From assembly GCA_013287705.1 (NCBI GenBank), contig JABDDH010000003.1:1-44886 (forward strand): a DNA stretch of 44,886 nt, read 5' to 3'. The notes beneath the pieces are model-generated. The model saw only the letters and a list, made by a program, of their open reading frames with translations. It made no database searches and was not told where the DNA came from. Of the stretch, positions 1 through 8,622 are shown piece by piece (the first letter of the stretch is position 1; every line of letters begins with the position of its first letter). This DNA is from Chlamydiota bacterium. GTDB taxonomy: Bacteria; Chlamydiota; Chlamydiia; Chlamydiales; Rhabdochlamydiaceae. The position numbers were made by a program, and so were the translations under genes.

Positions 1-1130
1 CCGCCCTGAATTGCAGCGCCGATCGCCACAACTTCATCTGGATTTACCCCTTTATGCGGCTCTTTACCAAAGATCTCGCGGACCTTTTTCTCAACAGCCG
101 GCATACGGGTCATTCCGCCAACAAGAATTACCTCATCAATCTGATCTTTAGAAAGACCAGAGTCTTTTAAGGCTTTTAGGCACGGCTCTACTGTACGCTC
201 AATCAGGTTGTGAGTTAAACTCTCAAGTTTTGCGCGTGTGAGGGTGAGTGCCATGTGTTTTGGACCTGTTGCATCCATTGTGATAAATGGCTGGTTGATC
301 TCTGTAGATTGTGTTCCTGAGAGTTCAATTTTCGCCTTTTCAGCAGCATCCCGTAGACGTTGCAGTGCCATCTTGTCTTTACTTAGGTCGATGCTGTGCT
401 CTTTTTTGAACTCTTCAAGCAACCACTTTAAGATCGCATTGTCAAAGTCATCACCACCCAGATGGGTATCTCCATTTGTTGAGAGCACTTCAAAGACGCC
501 ATCGCCGATCTCTAAGATTGAGATGTCAAATGTTCCACCGCCGAGGTCAAAGACGGCAATTTTCTTCTCTTTTTGCTTGTCAAGTCCATAGGCGAGAGCG
601 GCAGCTGTCGGCTCTGGAATAATACGCAGAACGTTGAGGCCTGCGATTCTACCGGCATCTTTTGTCGACTGCCTTTGTGAGTCATTGAAGTAAGCGGGAA
701 CTGTGATGATCGCCTCTGTCACTTTCTCACCGAGATATGCTTCTGCAGTCTCTTTCATTTTAATGAGGACTTGCGCTCCAATCTCTTCTGGAGAGAGCAT
801 TTTGTTGTCAATTTGGAAAGCGACATCGCCATTGCTATTTTGCGTCACTTTGTAAGGAACTGTTTCGATTTCAGATTTAACTTCTGAGTATTTACGGCCG
901 ATAAAGCGCTTTGCAGAATAGATTGTCTTTTCTGGATTGGTTACTGCCTGTCTTTTTGCCGGCACGCCAACTAAACGCTCTTCACCTTTAAATGAGACGA
1001 TAGATGGTGTCGTTCTCATTCCTTCGGCATTGGCAATTACTTTTGGAGTTCCGCCTTCCATGATAGAAACGCAGGAATTTGTTGTTCCTAGGTCGATTCC
1101 AATAATTACTTTTTTCTTTTTCTCGCTCAT
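1..1130 (-). CDS. dnaK: DnaK (Hsp70) chaperone, 3' end cut off by the window
   Basis: ATP-dependent cytosolic Hsp70 chaperone that works with GrpE and DnaJ in protein folding. The reading frame is open from the ATG at 1130 to the window edge, giving about 376 N-terminal residues, which is roughly the nucleotide-binding domain. Visible signatures are [13 protein letters not shown] near the N-terminus, the second Hsp70 signature [16 protein letters not shown] and [17 protein letters not shown] near the cut. The substrate-binding domain lies outside the window. It is the last gene of hrcA-grpE-dnaK, 13 nt after the grpE stop, with an AAGGAGAAC ribosome-binding site just before the ATG. Regulation is expected through HrcA at the CIRCE operator upstream of hrcA. 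The identification is firm. Confidence 0.97.
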   Translation of the reverse strand, partial: MSEKKKKVIIGIDLGTTNSCVSIMEGGTPKVIANAEGMRTTPSIVSFKGEERLVGVPAKRQAVTNPEKTIYSAKRFIGRKYSEVKSEIETVPYKVTQNSNGDVAFQIDNKMLSPEEIGAQVLIKMKETAEAYLGEKVTEAIITVPAYFNDSQRQSTKDAGRIAGLNVLRIIPEPTAAALAYGLDKQKEKKIAVFDLGGGTFDISILEIGDGVFEVLSTNGDTHLGGDDFDNAILKWLLEEFKKEHSIDLSKDKMALQRLRDAAEKAKIELSGTQSTEINQPFITMDATGPKHMALTLTRAKLESLTHNLIERTVEPCLKALKDSGLSKDQIDEVILVGGMTRMPAVEKKVREIFGKEPHKGVNPDEVVAIGAAIQG

Positions 1131-1143
1131 ATGTTCTCCTTAG

Positions 1144-1635
1144 TTATATTTTTTCTTGTAAAGTAGGTTTTTTTGAAACTTTAACGCGAGCTACGCGTAA
1201 AATGCGTTCACCACTCCTATAGCCGCGAACAAATTCTTGTAAGATAATCCCTTCAGGATGATCGTTGCTCTCTTCTGTTTCAACCGCCTCATGTAGATGA
1301 GGGTCAAAGAGTTGCCCTTGAGATTCAAAAGGGACGATCCCGTGCTCTGAAAGAAGATCTTTAAATTGTCCTAAAATCATCTCAAATCCATAGGCCCAGT
1401 TGCGCGTCTCATCTGACATCTGACTTGTAAATTTCAGCGCGTTTTCTAAATTGTCCATAGGTAAGATCAGATCCTGCATCACATTATCAATGGCAAAGCG
1501 GAGGGTCTCTTGCTTCTCTTTTTGCATCCGTTTGCGCGTATTTTCCATGTCAGCAAGTAGACGCAAATACTTCTGTTTATAATCATCAATCTCAACTTCT
1601 TCGATGGGTTGATTGATCAATTCGTCTTCGTTCAT
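1144..1635 (-). CDS. grpE: GrpE, nucleotide exchange factor for DnaK
   Basis: Cytosolic co-chaperone that releases ADP from DnaK. The 163-residue product has the usual build: a charged N-terminus, a long helix (KYLRLLADMENTRKRMQKE, residues about 23-41) and a C-terminal beta domain (HLHEAVETEE..., GYRSGERILRVARVKVSK). It is slightly shorter than many GrpE proteins because the acidic N-terminal tail is short. The ATG at 1635 overlaps the hrcA stop by 4 nt (ATGA), so translational coupling is likely. The operon position between hrcA and dnaK supports the call independently. Confidence 0.96.
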   Translation of the reverse strand: MNEDELINQPIEEVEIDDYKQKYLRLLADMENTRKRMQKEKQETLRFAIDNVMQDLILPMDNLENALKFTSQMSDETRNWAYGFEMILGQFKDLLSEHGIVPFESQGQLFDPHLHEAVETEESNDHPEGIILQEFVRGYRSGERILRVARVKVSKKPTLQEKI

Positions 1636-2762
1636 AAAACTCCTGTTTTGTCTTCAAGTAGTGGGCACTGCAACAGACTTGAATGATGTTGTGTAAGGGT
1701 TAGGTTTGTGACGTCTGGGGTTCGGAAGCTGATTTTAAATTTGTAGATGCTGCGGGTGAGCGTTTCGCTAACCGCATCCGATGCTGTTTTTAAAATCTCA
1801 AAGAGCTTCCGATAAGGAACACGGCTTGGGCCTAAAATTCCAATTGCCCCGACAGTTGTCTGGTTAATACGATAGGGGATGGCAATAATTGTGCAACCGG
1901 ATGCGGGGAGAAGGTCCTCTCCAATCCAGCAAGAGAGGCGGTTCTCTGTGCACGCTTGTTGTAAAAATGAGCGCAGGTGAGTCGGGTTTTCAAATAAGGC
2001 AAGCCCTTGAGCAAGGCTTGAGGCGTCATTAAAATCGGGGTAGTTGAGAAGTGTAGAAAAGCCTGTTTTATAGATGTCCTCTGAGCTGAAATTGGTATAG
2101 CCAACAATGTGGCGTAGCATCAGTTCTCCGTAGAGTTTTGTGGCTAAGATCTCTTCTTCTGGGCTGAGGGTTGGCTTGTCAAATCCCTTCAGACGAAAGT
2201 GAAAGTAGGATTCGATCCGTTTTAGGGTGAAGCTGCTCAGTTTTTTATCAACGTAGAGGAGCTCTGTATGGACAAGGCCAAAGTCAGTAATTAAAATGCA
2301 GAGGCAGCGATTCTGGTCAATTCCTGTTAGCTTAATATCGAGGATGAGGTCGTGGTCAAATCTAGGTGCTGAAAGAAAGACTGTGCATTTTGAGGCTTCG
2401 CTTAAAATTTCAGCCGTTGATTGGAGGTAAAGAGCAATTTCTCGTGTCTCTTTAAGGAGCTTTGAGCGCAATTCTTTGACGTCTTTTTGCTCTGAAACAA
2501 GGAGTGTATCGGCATAGAGCTTATAGGCCATTTGTGTTGGGATGCGTCCCCCGGAGGAGTGCTGCTGTTTTAAGAAGCCGGTCTCTTCGAGCTTTGTGAA
2601 GTAATTGCGAATGGTGGCGGAACTTAAATGATCAAAGCCGTTCTCTCTAAGCGTGTTAGATCCAATTGGCTTGCCAGACTGCAGATAGAGTTCTACAAGG
2701 CCGAGTAAAACTAGGCGCTCTCTTTGATCTTTAGCAGGTCTTGTTTGGCGCATCATTTTCAT
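1632..2762 (-). CDS. hrcA: HrcA, heat-shock transcriptional repressor
   Basis: Repressor that binds CIRCE and controls the heat-shock chaperone genes. The 376-residue product starts with a winged-helix DNA-binding region (about residues 12-85: SSATIRNYFTKLEETGFLKQQHSSGGRIPT is the conserved block, here quoted by its core SSATIRNYFTKLEETGFL). A GAF-like middle follows, with GIDQNRCLCILITDFG and later IGILGPSRVPYRK, the usual HrcA C-terminal signature. About 40 residues follow that signature, which agrees with the C-terminal tail known in chlamydial HrcA and makes it longer than Bacillus HrcA (about 340). A partial CIRCE operator lies 63 nt upstream of the start, so the operon is probably autoregulated. 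Confidence 0.95.
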   Translation of the reverse strand: MKMMRQTRPAKDQRERLVLLGLVELYLQSGKPIGSNTLRENGFDHLSSATIRNYFTKLEETGFLKQQHSSGGRIPTQMAYKLYADTLLVSEQKDVKELRSKLLKETREIALYLQSTAEILSEASKCTVFLSAPRFDHDLILDIKLTGIDQNRCLCILITDFGLVHTELLYVDKKLSSFTLKRIESYFHFRLKGFDKPTLSPEEEILATKLYGELMLRHIVGYTNFSSEDIYKTGFSTLLNYPDFNDASSLAQGLALFENPTHLRSFLQQACTENRLSCWIGEDLLPASGCTIIAIPYRINQTTVGAIGILGPSRVPYRKLFEILKTASDAVSETLTRSIYKFKISFRTPDVTNLTLTQHHSSLLQCPLLEDKTGVL

Positions 2763-2824
2763 GGTTTTTGTCCATTCTTAAAAAACTCATCTTAGCAAAT
2801 CGAGAAAAAAAGTCCAAGCAAAAT

Positions 2825-2851
2825 TTAGCAGTTGAAAATATCGAGTGCTAA
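2825..2851 (-). promoter_or_regulatory. CIRCE operator (HrcA binding site), one arm degenerate
   Basis: The sequence is TTAGCAGTT, 9 nt, GAGTGCTAA. The CIRCE consensus is TTAGCACTC-N9-GAGTGCTAA, so one arm is perfect (9/9), the other matches 7/9 and the spacer is exactly 9. It lies just upstream of hrcA, where CIRCE is expected, and touches the candidate -10 box. Confidence 0.9.
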
Positions 2852-2877
2852 GTATTTTGTAATATACTTACTATCAA
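2849..2877 (-). promoter_or_regulatory. Candidate promoter of hrcA-grpE-dnaK
   Basis: On the minus strand TTGATA (2872-2877) is followed after 17 nt by TACTTA (2849-2854). The -35 box is good and the -10 box poor. It overlaps the CIRCE edge by 3 nt, which would let HrcA block RNA polymerase. Spacing and position carry the call more than the -10 match. Confidence 0.4.
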
Positions 2878-2988
2878 CGACTAAAAAATCCTTCTGTTTA
2901 TCGTCTAAATAAAATAGTTGATAAAAAATATTTTTTAATATAAAACTTACATTAAGTGGAACTAACACCAAACAAAAAGGCGAGGATA

Positions 2989-3164
2989 ATGTCAATTAAT
3001 TCAACTTCTCAGGTTTCTCTAGCTGATCAGGTGTTGCGTAGTCCGTCTGGACGCCGAGTCCTTTACTTCCGGACGGGCAGCTGACTCCTGTTGCTCATGT
3101 TGTTGCGCGGACGGCTGTCGGAAGTCAAGGAGAGAGCACGCAAATCTCCGTCTCGACTTTTTAA
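2989..3164 (+). pseudogene. Short, apparently frameshifted ORF
   Basis: An ATG at 2989 preceded by GGCGAGGATA opens a 31-codon frame that ends at a TGA at 3082-3084. A second frame runs on without a stop to a TAA at 3162-3164 and reads PDGQLTPVAHVVARTAVGSQ..., a normal-looking soluble peptide, whereas the first frame turns Arg-rich near its end. One indel around 3040-3070 would join them into a protein of about 58 residues. I do not recognise it. It could also be the 5' remnant of a larger gene, or chance. The rest of 2852-3363 shows no gene I would support. Confidence 0.3.
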
Positions 3165-3363
3165 CATTTTGATTATTAAAAATTTATAAAAACCATTAAG
3201 GGAAGAGACAATCCTTTTCCCCTCTTTTTCTTGTCTCAAGAAAGACATTTCTCTTCGTCTCCATCTCAATCTTGGGTCGACGGTAAATCGGCTATCAAGT
3301 ACACTCTTGCTTCACGGGGAGCTATTCTCTGGGAAATATGGGAATCAAACTAAGGAATATATC

Positions 3364-4710
3364 ATGCAGAAACCCAAAGCAACACAGCCGCCCAAGCCAA
3401 CACATTATCGTTGGTTAGTCACTGGCCTTATTTTCTTCATTACTCTTGTTAACTTTATCGATCGTTCCGCTGTCTCATTTGTGATTGGACCCCTTAAAGA
3501 AGAGTTTCAATTTACCGACACTCAATTTGGTATGATTTTATCAGCTTTTGGATTGGGATATGTCGCGCTAACTGTTTTGGGTGGTTGGCTTGTTGACCGC
3601 TGGGGAACGCGTATTGTATGGCCCCTTGCGGCTGTCGGCTGGTCGCTCTGTGTCGGTTTTTTAGGTTTTGCAGTCGGCTTTTGGAGTTTTATTGGTTTGC
3701 GGTTTCTTCTAGGTGTTACAGAAGGGCCTCACTTTCCTGCAATGTCTCGTGCGATTCGAGACTGGTTGCCTCAATCAGAGCGAGCGCGAGCGCTTTCTGT
3801 TGGACTTGTGGCGATTCCCCTCTCATCTGTTATCGGCGCCCCAATTACCTCTTATTTAGTTGCTGATTTTGGCTGGAGAGTCATGTTTTTTGCCATCAGT
3901 GCAGTGGGGATTATTTGGGCGGGCGTCTGGTACTACTGTTTCAGAGATCATCCTCAAGATTCAAAATACATGGGAGAAGAAGAGAAAGCTCTTCTTGCGT
4001 CATCTGCAGTTAAAGAAGATGCTATTGAAAAGGCGCCCATTGACTGGCTCTTTATTTTAACCCATCCGACGCTTGCAGCGAATAACTTTGCCTATTTTGC
4101 GTTTGGGTATATGCTCTTTTTTGCAACTCTCTGGTTGCCAGGCTATTTTCTCTCTCAACACGGATTGAACCTGAAGAGCGTTGGTTGGTATTTGACAATT
4201 CCCTGGCTTGTGGGAGCGATCTTCTTAAAAGCCGGAGGTATTCTTTCTGACTGGATCTATAAAAAGACAGGCAGTAGCCGATGGGCCAGATCGCACGTCA
4301 TTTGGATGAGTCAGCTTCTTGCTGCGATCTTCTTTGTTTGCCTCGGCTTTACCCAGTCTCTTGGAATGTCAATCTTCTTTTTAAGCTTAGGCCTCGGTTT
4401 TGGTTTGATGCCACAATCTGCCTTTTTTAGCGTCAATATCGATGTGGCAAAGGCGCGCTCTGCTTCTGCACAAGGGGTAACCTCTGGCTGTTTGGCTATT
4501 GCTGGCATTATCGCTCCGGCACTTACTGGTTTATTGATTGACTGGACAGGCAATTATCAGGGAGCTTTCTTACTCCTTGGAGGCTTGATCGGTCTCGCCG
4601 TGATTGTGGTGATTCTGTTCCACTTCCCAGACCAGCTCTCCTTGTCACAAAAATGTGGGTTTGTCTCAAGAAGAAAGTTTTTTGAAAAACCCAAAAAAAT
4701 CGCAAAATAA
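3364..4710 (+). CDS. MFS transporter, anion:cation symporter (ACS) type
   Basis: Inner-membrane major facilitator of 448 residues with about 12 hydrophobic segments. The N-terminal half carries the ACS-family pattern NFIDRSAVSFVIGPLKEEF, the loop 2-3 motif GGWLVDRWGTR, and RFLLGVTEGPHFPAMSRAIRDW, as in hexuronate, glucarate and phthalate permeases. The substrate cannot be read from sequence; an organic anion taken from the host is the natural guess. I start at the ATG at 3364, which has AAGGA 8 nt upstream. A TTG at 3307 in the same frame adds 19 non-conserved residues. It is followed after 35 nt by yhhQ on the same strand. Confidence 0.85.
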   Translation: MQKPKATQPPKPTHYRWLVTGLIFFITLVNFIDRSAVSFVIGPLKEEFQFTDTQFGMILSAFGLGYVALTVLGGWLVDRWGTRIVWPLAAVGWSLCVGFLGFAVGFWSFIGLRFLLGVTEGPHFPAMSRAIRDWLPQSERARALSVGLVAIPLSSVIGAPITSYLVADFGWRVMFFAISAVGIIWAGVWYYCFRDHPQDSKYMGEEEKALLASSAVKEDAIEKAPIDWLFILTHPTLAANNFAYFAFGYMLFFATLWLPGYFLSQHGLNLKSVGWYLTIPWLVGAIFLKAGGILSDWIYKKTGSSRWARSHVIWMSQLLAAIFFVCLGFTQSLGMSIFFLSLGLGFGLMPQSAFFSVNIDVAKARSASAQGVTSGCLAIAGIIAPALTGLLIDWTGNYQGAFLLLGGLIGLAVIVVILFHFPDQLSLSQKCGFVSRRKFFEKPKKIAK

Positions 4711-4745
4711 ATTATTGGAATAATACCATTTGCAGGGAATAAGTT

Positions 4746-5420
4746 GTGATCCGATTGCAGAGAGTTGCAGTTCTGTATCAAGTACTTGTGGCAAGTTTCT
4801 CTCTGATTGTTGTCATGTCCAATATTCTCTCTGCAAAGATGGTTCAGCTGCCCATTATAGGGTTGACCATCCCTGCGGGATTAATTACCTACCCACTCAC
4901 CTTTTTGCTAAGCGACCTTGTGACCGAGATTTTTGGCAAAAAACGTGCTCAGCTCATGGTCTACTTGGCTTTTGCGATGAGCATGCTTAGTTTTGGGATG
5001 ATTCAAGTAGGTCTTGTTTTACCGACAGTCGATCCAGAGCAGAAAAAAGCTTTTGATTCGGTCTTAGGTCTTTCAGGCTTAAGAATCTTTTCTTCCTTAG
5101 TCTCTTACATCACAGCACAAATTCTGGGCATTCAGATCTATGCGATGATCAAAAAATGGACAGGTCCCAACCTTTTATGGCTGCGCAATAATGGCGCCAC
5201 CTTTTTATCACAGCTCATCGATACAGTCTTGATTGATCTGATCTTTTTATGGTGGGGCCTCGGGCTGTCGATGCAGCTCGTTTTTCCAATCATGCTCTTT
5301 TCCTACCTCTACAAAGCTTTTTTTAGCGTTGCGTGTACCCCGATATTCTATTTTCTTGTTTTCCTCATCCGTGGAAGAACACAAACTAGTCTTCTAGAAT
5401 CAGCGGCAAGACGTCGATAA
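4746..5420 (+). CDS. yhhQ: YhhQ-family queuosine precursor transporter
   Basis: Inner-membrane protein of 224 residues with about six hydrophobic segments, taking up a queuosine precursor (in chlamydiae probably queuine, for tRNA-guanine transglycosylase). Family features are VVMSNILSAKMV, PLTFLLSDLVTEIFGKKRA with its acidic DLVTE core, and the C-terminal run FLSQLIDTVLIDLIFLWWG. The start is a GTG at 4746 with AGGGA 8 nt upstream; no ATG fits as well. The 3' end overlaps the 3' end of the convergent gdh gene by 35 nt. Family assignment is good; the exact substrate is inferred from known chlamydial relatives. Confidence 0.85.
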   Translation: MIRLQRVAVLYQVLVASFSLIVVMSNILSAKMVQLPIIGLTIPAGLITYPLTFLLSDLVTEIFGKKRAQLMVYLAFAMSMLSFGMIQVGLVLPTVDPEQKKAFDSVLGLSGLRIFSSLVSYITAQILGIQIYAMIKKWTGPNLLWLRNNGATFLSQLIDTVLIDLIFLWWGLGLSMQLVFPIMLFSYLYKAFFSVACTPIFYFLVFLIRGRTQTSLLESAARRR

Positions 5421-8400
5421 GGGTTGGGGACCAGTCAAGGCCGCGCTTGTAGACAAGGCGGGAGGCGATGGAGCAGGCGATGATCGCTTTTTTATGAATG
5501 TCAGGGAGATCGGATAGGATTCTGTCGCGGTATTTTGTTCGTAAAATTTTGGGGCAGTACTGAATCAAGGTTTTAATGAGAGGATCATGCGGGTCTTGTG
5601 AGAGCTCAATTGTTTCAAGATAGGAGAGAAGCTGGTAGGTGTAACTGTTGATCCTTTGCGAGATCCATTCGGAGATGTCTGTGAGAAAGGCTTGGGATCT
5701 TGAGTGGGTTTTTAAGAGAAGATCTGCTTCGTCTTTGGATCTGTCGCGGATAATCTCGAGAACTTCTTTCACATACTCTGTTTTGATCTGGAGAAATTCT
5801 TTTTCGGAGAGGGTAAGCCCGGCGAGCACCTCAAAAGAAGAGCAGATCACGCCGCCCTTATTGGCGGAACTATCTTTGATAATGAGAAGGCCGAGCTTTT
5901 CAAGAGACCTGCGTGCCCAGGGGGTAAGGTAGAGATTTGCCCCTTCAACAATGGCTTTCGAGGTGGGGGTTCCGGTCTCATCAAGAAATTCTTGCCAGTT
6001 ATTATCGTTCACTGTTTTTGGCCTGCCGCCAGCTGGAATAAAAATATCTGTCTTTGTCTGGTGGACATTGTGGCGGAGCAGATGGTTCATTTCACTGCCA
6101 GAGAGCCACTCTTCGACGACTTTGTTTTCTTTTTTACGCAAACAGAGACTTTTTTGAGCATAAGCGGATTCTTCTTTTTTAGTTCGGGTATCGACGAGAA
6201 ACCCGCCGTCATGCAGATGTTCTGCTGGATAGAAGCGGATCGCCTTTCCTTCTTTAAAAAGAGCTGCAAGAATCTCAAGATCAAGCCCTTTTGGATCGAA
6301 GATTGTCCCAGAACCGTCAATGAGTGCAAGAAGGTGCGCCGTTTGTGGATAAAATCTGTATAAGTTGAGAATCTGGTTGCCGGCAACGTCGCCGTCAGGG
6401 CCTCCGGTCATCTTGATGGTAAAGGGGTCTTTATACGGATCGATCTGTAAGAACTTGAGAAGCTCTTCCATGTAGACGTTGACGCCAAAAGAGGTGACAC
6501 CAAATTCTTTGTGGTTGATTCCAGCTCCTGGCTTGCTGCTGATGAAGGATCTGCCGGGTTTATAGTTGTTAAATTGGCTATAGGTGGAGATCCATTCAAT
6601 CATCTCGTTGAACATATTTTCATCAGGGCCTAGATAAATATATTCTGGACGGCCGTAGTAATCGACAATGTCTTTTGCTCGCAACCGCCCATCTTCTTCG
6701 CAATTAATTAGAACCAGGAGTGCTTCGACAAAGGAGCGTTGAGCCTGGTAGAGGTTCTCTTTTTTCTGCTCAGCATGGAAGTTTTTCAGCTCTGTCTCAA
6801 GTTTTTCTTGGGTCACATCCGCTTCTTGTAGTTCGCGTGCATAGATCTCTTCTTCGATTTTTAGCCTTCCGTAAGGCTCGAGGAGGATAACAGCTTTAGC
6901 ACCCCCTTCCGGGATGTCTTTGTTTTTTTTCTGTTGGGTAAACGCAAGGCCGTAACACTCGGCAAAAGTATTGCCGCGATCTAGGACATACTGCTCCACT
7001 TTTTCCGGATAGACGGTTCTGACGCCGCCTCGGGCTAGATCGACAAAACGGATATGGAAGCCAATAAAGGATCCTCCCTTAATGAAGAATAGAGCAAAGG
7101 GGAGTTCTGGAAATTTTTCTGTTCGATCATAAGGTGTCTGGCTAAGAAAGATCGGATCCAGGCGGAAGCTTAAGGCTGTTTTGTTATTGCGGTAGAAGTT
7201 TGTTTTAAGGGTCGAGTCGACAAAAGCAATTGCCTGTTTAAAGATGTTTTTGCGACGCGTGTCATTGACCTCTTGTCCTGTATCGAGTTTGTCAACAAGG
7301 TCAAGTAAGCGATCTCGCATCGATTCGTATTTTTTAAGATCTGCTTTTTGAGGATCAAATTTCTGTTCAAACGCCTCTGTGAGTTGGATTGTTAGTTCCG
7401 GGTGGCGGCAGATCCCTTCTTCGATATTGCTGAAGGAGTAGATATTAGGATCTAGATGAACGAGGATCTGATGAACAAAAGAGACGATGCTTTTAATCAG
7501 ATTGCCGATATTGCCCCTGACAAGCCGAGCGTCGACAAAAACCTGTTCGATCTCTTTTTCTCCTTCAAAGAATTTAATGGTGACAAGTTCTCGTAAAAAG
7601 TCCTTTATATCAGCAGCTTCCCAAGCAGCATTTCCTTGGCTCCCGTGAATACCAAGGGACATCAGGATGATGCTATCTTTACTATAGGGATCAACATAGG
7701 TTGAATTGACTTTTTGCATCACAAGAGAGTGGCGGTGGATCATCTTGGCTAGGCGATAGAGAAAGTCGTGTTTAGGGACATGTTTCCATGCAAGGACGAT
7801 CTGCATAGAGGGACTCTTTGTCTTCTTCCACTCTTCATTGTAGCGCACCTCATATTGACACATGTCGCGTGTTTTTGCCCGATAGTACATGTCGAGAGCA
7901 AGAATGAGGCGCTCTTTATTCAGAGAGCGGATAAAACGCGGATTCATCGAGTCGATAATTTGCTGGACGCTTTCTCGTGTCATCTCCGGATTACGGGCTG
8001 TGACAAGTTGCAAGACCTCTTGCAACTCTGATTGCGGCATGCTCTCTTGGGTTCTCTTCTCTTGGTATTGGGTGAAAAGGATCACGGCAATGCGCAATGC
8101 TGTTTTGATCTGATCAAAAGGTGGGGGGCTATTGGAGAGAAAAGCTCTGTAGTTTTTGATGCCATACTTTCGGTACTGTTTTAGAATGCGCACGTCGGCA
8201 TCAGGGCTATCGAGACAGATAACAATGGCGCTCTGCGGAAGGTGGATATTGGAGAAGTAGCCTTGGAGGTGAAAATCCATGAGGTTGTGAGCGACGAGCA
8301 TCACATTTTCACGTCCCACCTCATCGAAGAATTTAGGCGGCATATGTTCTTCGATAAAGAGATAGAACTCTTCAAATTTCTGGATCTCTTTTTTAATGTC

Positions 8401-8430
8401 TGCTTGGCGCTGTTCTTTAGATATTGGCAT
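5386..8430 (-). CDS. gdh: NAD-specific glutamate dehydrogenase, large (about 115 kDa) class
   Basis: Oxidative deamination of glutamate to 2-oxoglutarate and ammonia in the cytosol, feeding the TCA cycle. At 1014 residues it fits the large GDH class, not the roughly 450-residue hexameric enzymes. The N-terminal half is the poorly conserved regulatory part. The catalytic part shows FVDLARGGVRTVYPEK, NKDIPEGGAKAVILLEP, SSKPGAGINHKEFGVTS and the Rossmann stretch KMTGGPDGDVAGNQILN, then IPAGGRPKTVNDNNW and IVEGANLYLTPWAR. The start codon is only 3 nt from a 160-bp palindromic element (8434-8593), so no conventional ribosome-binding site separates them. The amino-acid exchanger lies immediately upstream in the same direction. 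Confidence 0.93.
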   Translation of the reverse strand: MPISKEQRQADIKKEIQKFEEFYLFIEEHMPPKFFDEVGRENVMLVAHNLMDFHLQGYFSNIHLPQSAIVICLDSPDADVRILKQYRKYGIKNYRAFLSNSPPPFDQIKTALRIAVILFTQYQEKRTQESMPQSELQEVLQLVTARNPEMTRESVQQIIDSMNPRFIRSLNKERLILALDMYYRAKTRDMCQYEVRYNEEWKKTKSPSMQIVLAWKHVPKHDFLYRLAKMIHRHSLVMQKVNSTYVDPYSKDSIILMSLGIHGSQGNAAWEAADIKDFLRELVTIKFFEGEKEIEQVFVDARLVRGNIGNLIKSIVSFVHQILVHLDPNIYSFSNIEEGICRHPELTIQLTEAFEQKFDPQKADLKKYESMRDRLLDLVDKLDTGQEVNDTRRKNIFKQAIAFVDSTLKTNFYRNNKTALSFRLDPIFLSQTPYDRTEKFPELPFALFFIKGGSFIGFHIRFVDLARGGVRTVYPEKVEQYVLDRGNTFAECYGLAFTQQKKNKDIPEGGAKAVILLEPYGRLKIEEEIYARELQEADVTQEKLETELKNFHAEQKKENLYQAQRSFVEALLVLINCEEDGRLRAKDIVDYYGRPEYIYLGPDENMFNEMIEWISTYSQFNNYKPGRSFISSKPGAGINHKEFGVTSFGVNVYMEELLKFLQIDPYKDPFTIKMTGGPDGDVAGNQILNLYRFYPQTAHLLALIDGSGTIFDPKGLDLEILAALFKEGKAIRFYPAEHLHDGGFLVDTRTKKEESAYAQKSLCLRKKENKVVEEWLSGSEMNHLLRHNVHQTKTDIFIPAGGRPKTVNDNNWQEFLDETGTPTSKAIVEGANLYLTPWARRSLEKLGLLIIKDSSANKGGVICSSFEVLAGLTLSEKEFLQIKTEYVKEVLEIIRDRSKDEADLLLKTHSRSQAFLTDISEWISQRINSYTYQLLSYLETIELSQDPHDPLIKTLIQYCPKILRTKYRDRILSDLPDIHKKAIIACSIASRLVYKRGLDWSPTLIDVLPLILED

Positions 8431-8433
8431 AAT

Positions 8434-8593
8434 TCTCGACTTTGTACATTTTTTGGGTCGATTTTCACAATCTTTTGACTTTGAGTGGGTTGAAAATTTT
8501 GCTCATGGCTTTTTAAGCCACTTTGCAAAATTTTCAACCCACTCAAAGTCAAAATCTTGCAAAACTCGACTCCAAACATGTACAAAGTCGAGA
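8434..8593 (-). repeat. 160-bp palindromic element, copy 1, directly 5' of gdh
   Basis: A long imperfect hairpin. The outer arms are 16 bp (8434-8449 with 8578-8593). The inner arms are perfect over 30 bp (8473-8502 with 8525-8554). The apex contains its own small hairpin GGCTT/AAGCC. The same 160-bp unit recurs at 19947-20106 in the opposite orientation, apex included. The gdh-facing end carries, on the minus strand, TTGTGA, 16 nt, TGTACA, which would place a transcription start about 6 nt before the gdh ATG. It may be a non-autonomous mobile element (MITE-like), a regulatory cassette, or both. Confidence 0.9.
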
Positions 8594-8622
8594 TAATTGG
8601 GTGAATGCCAGATACCGATTTT

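Noticed and set aside
3063-3269. 68-codon minus-strand ORF in the hrcA-MFS gap
   Set aside because: No ribosome-binding site, odd Arg/Lys-rich composition and antisense to the better plus-strand frame; likely chance.
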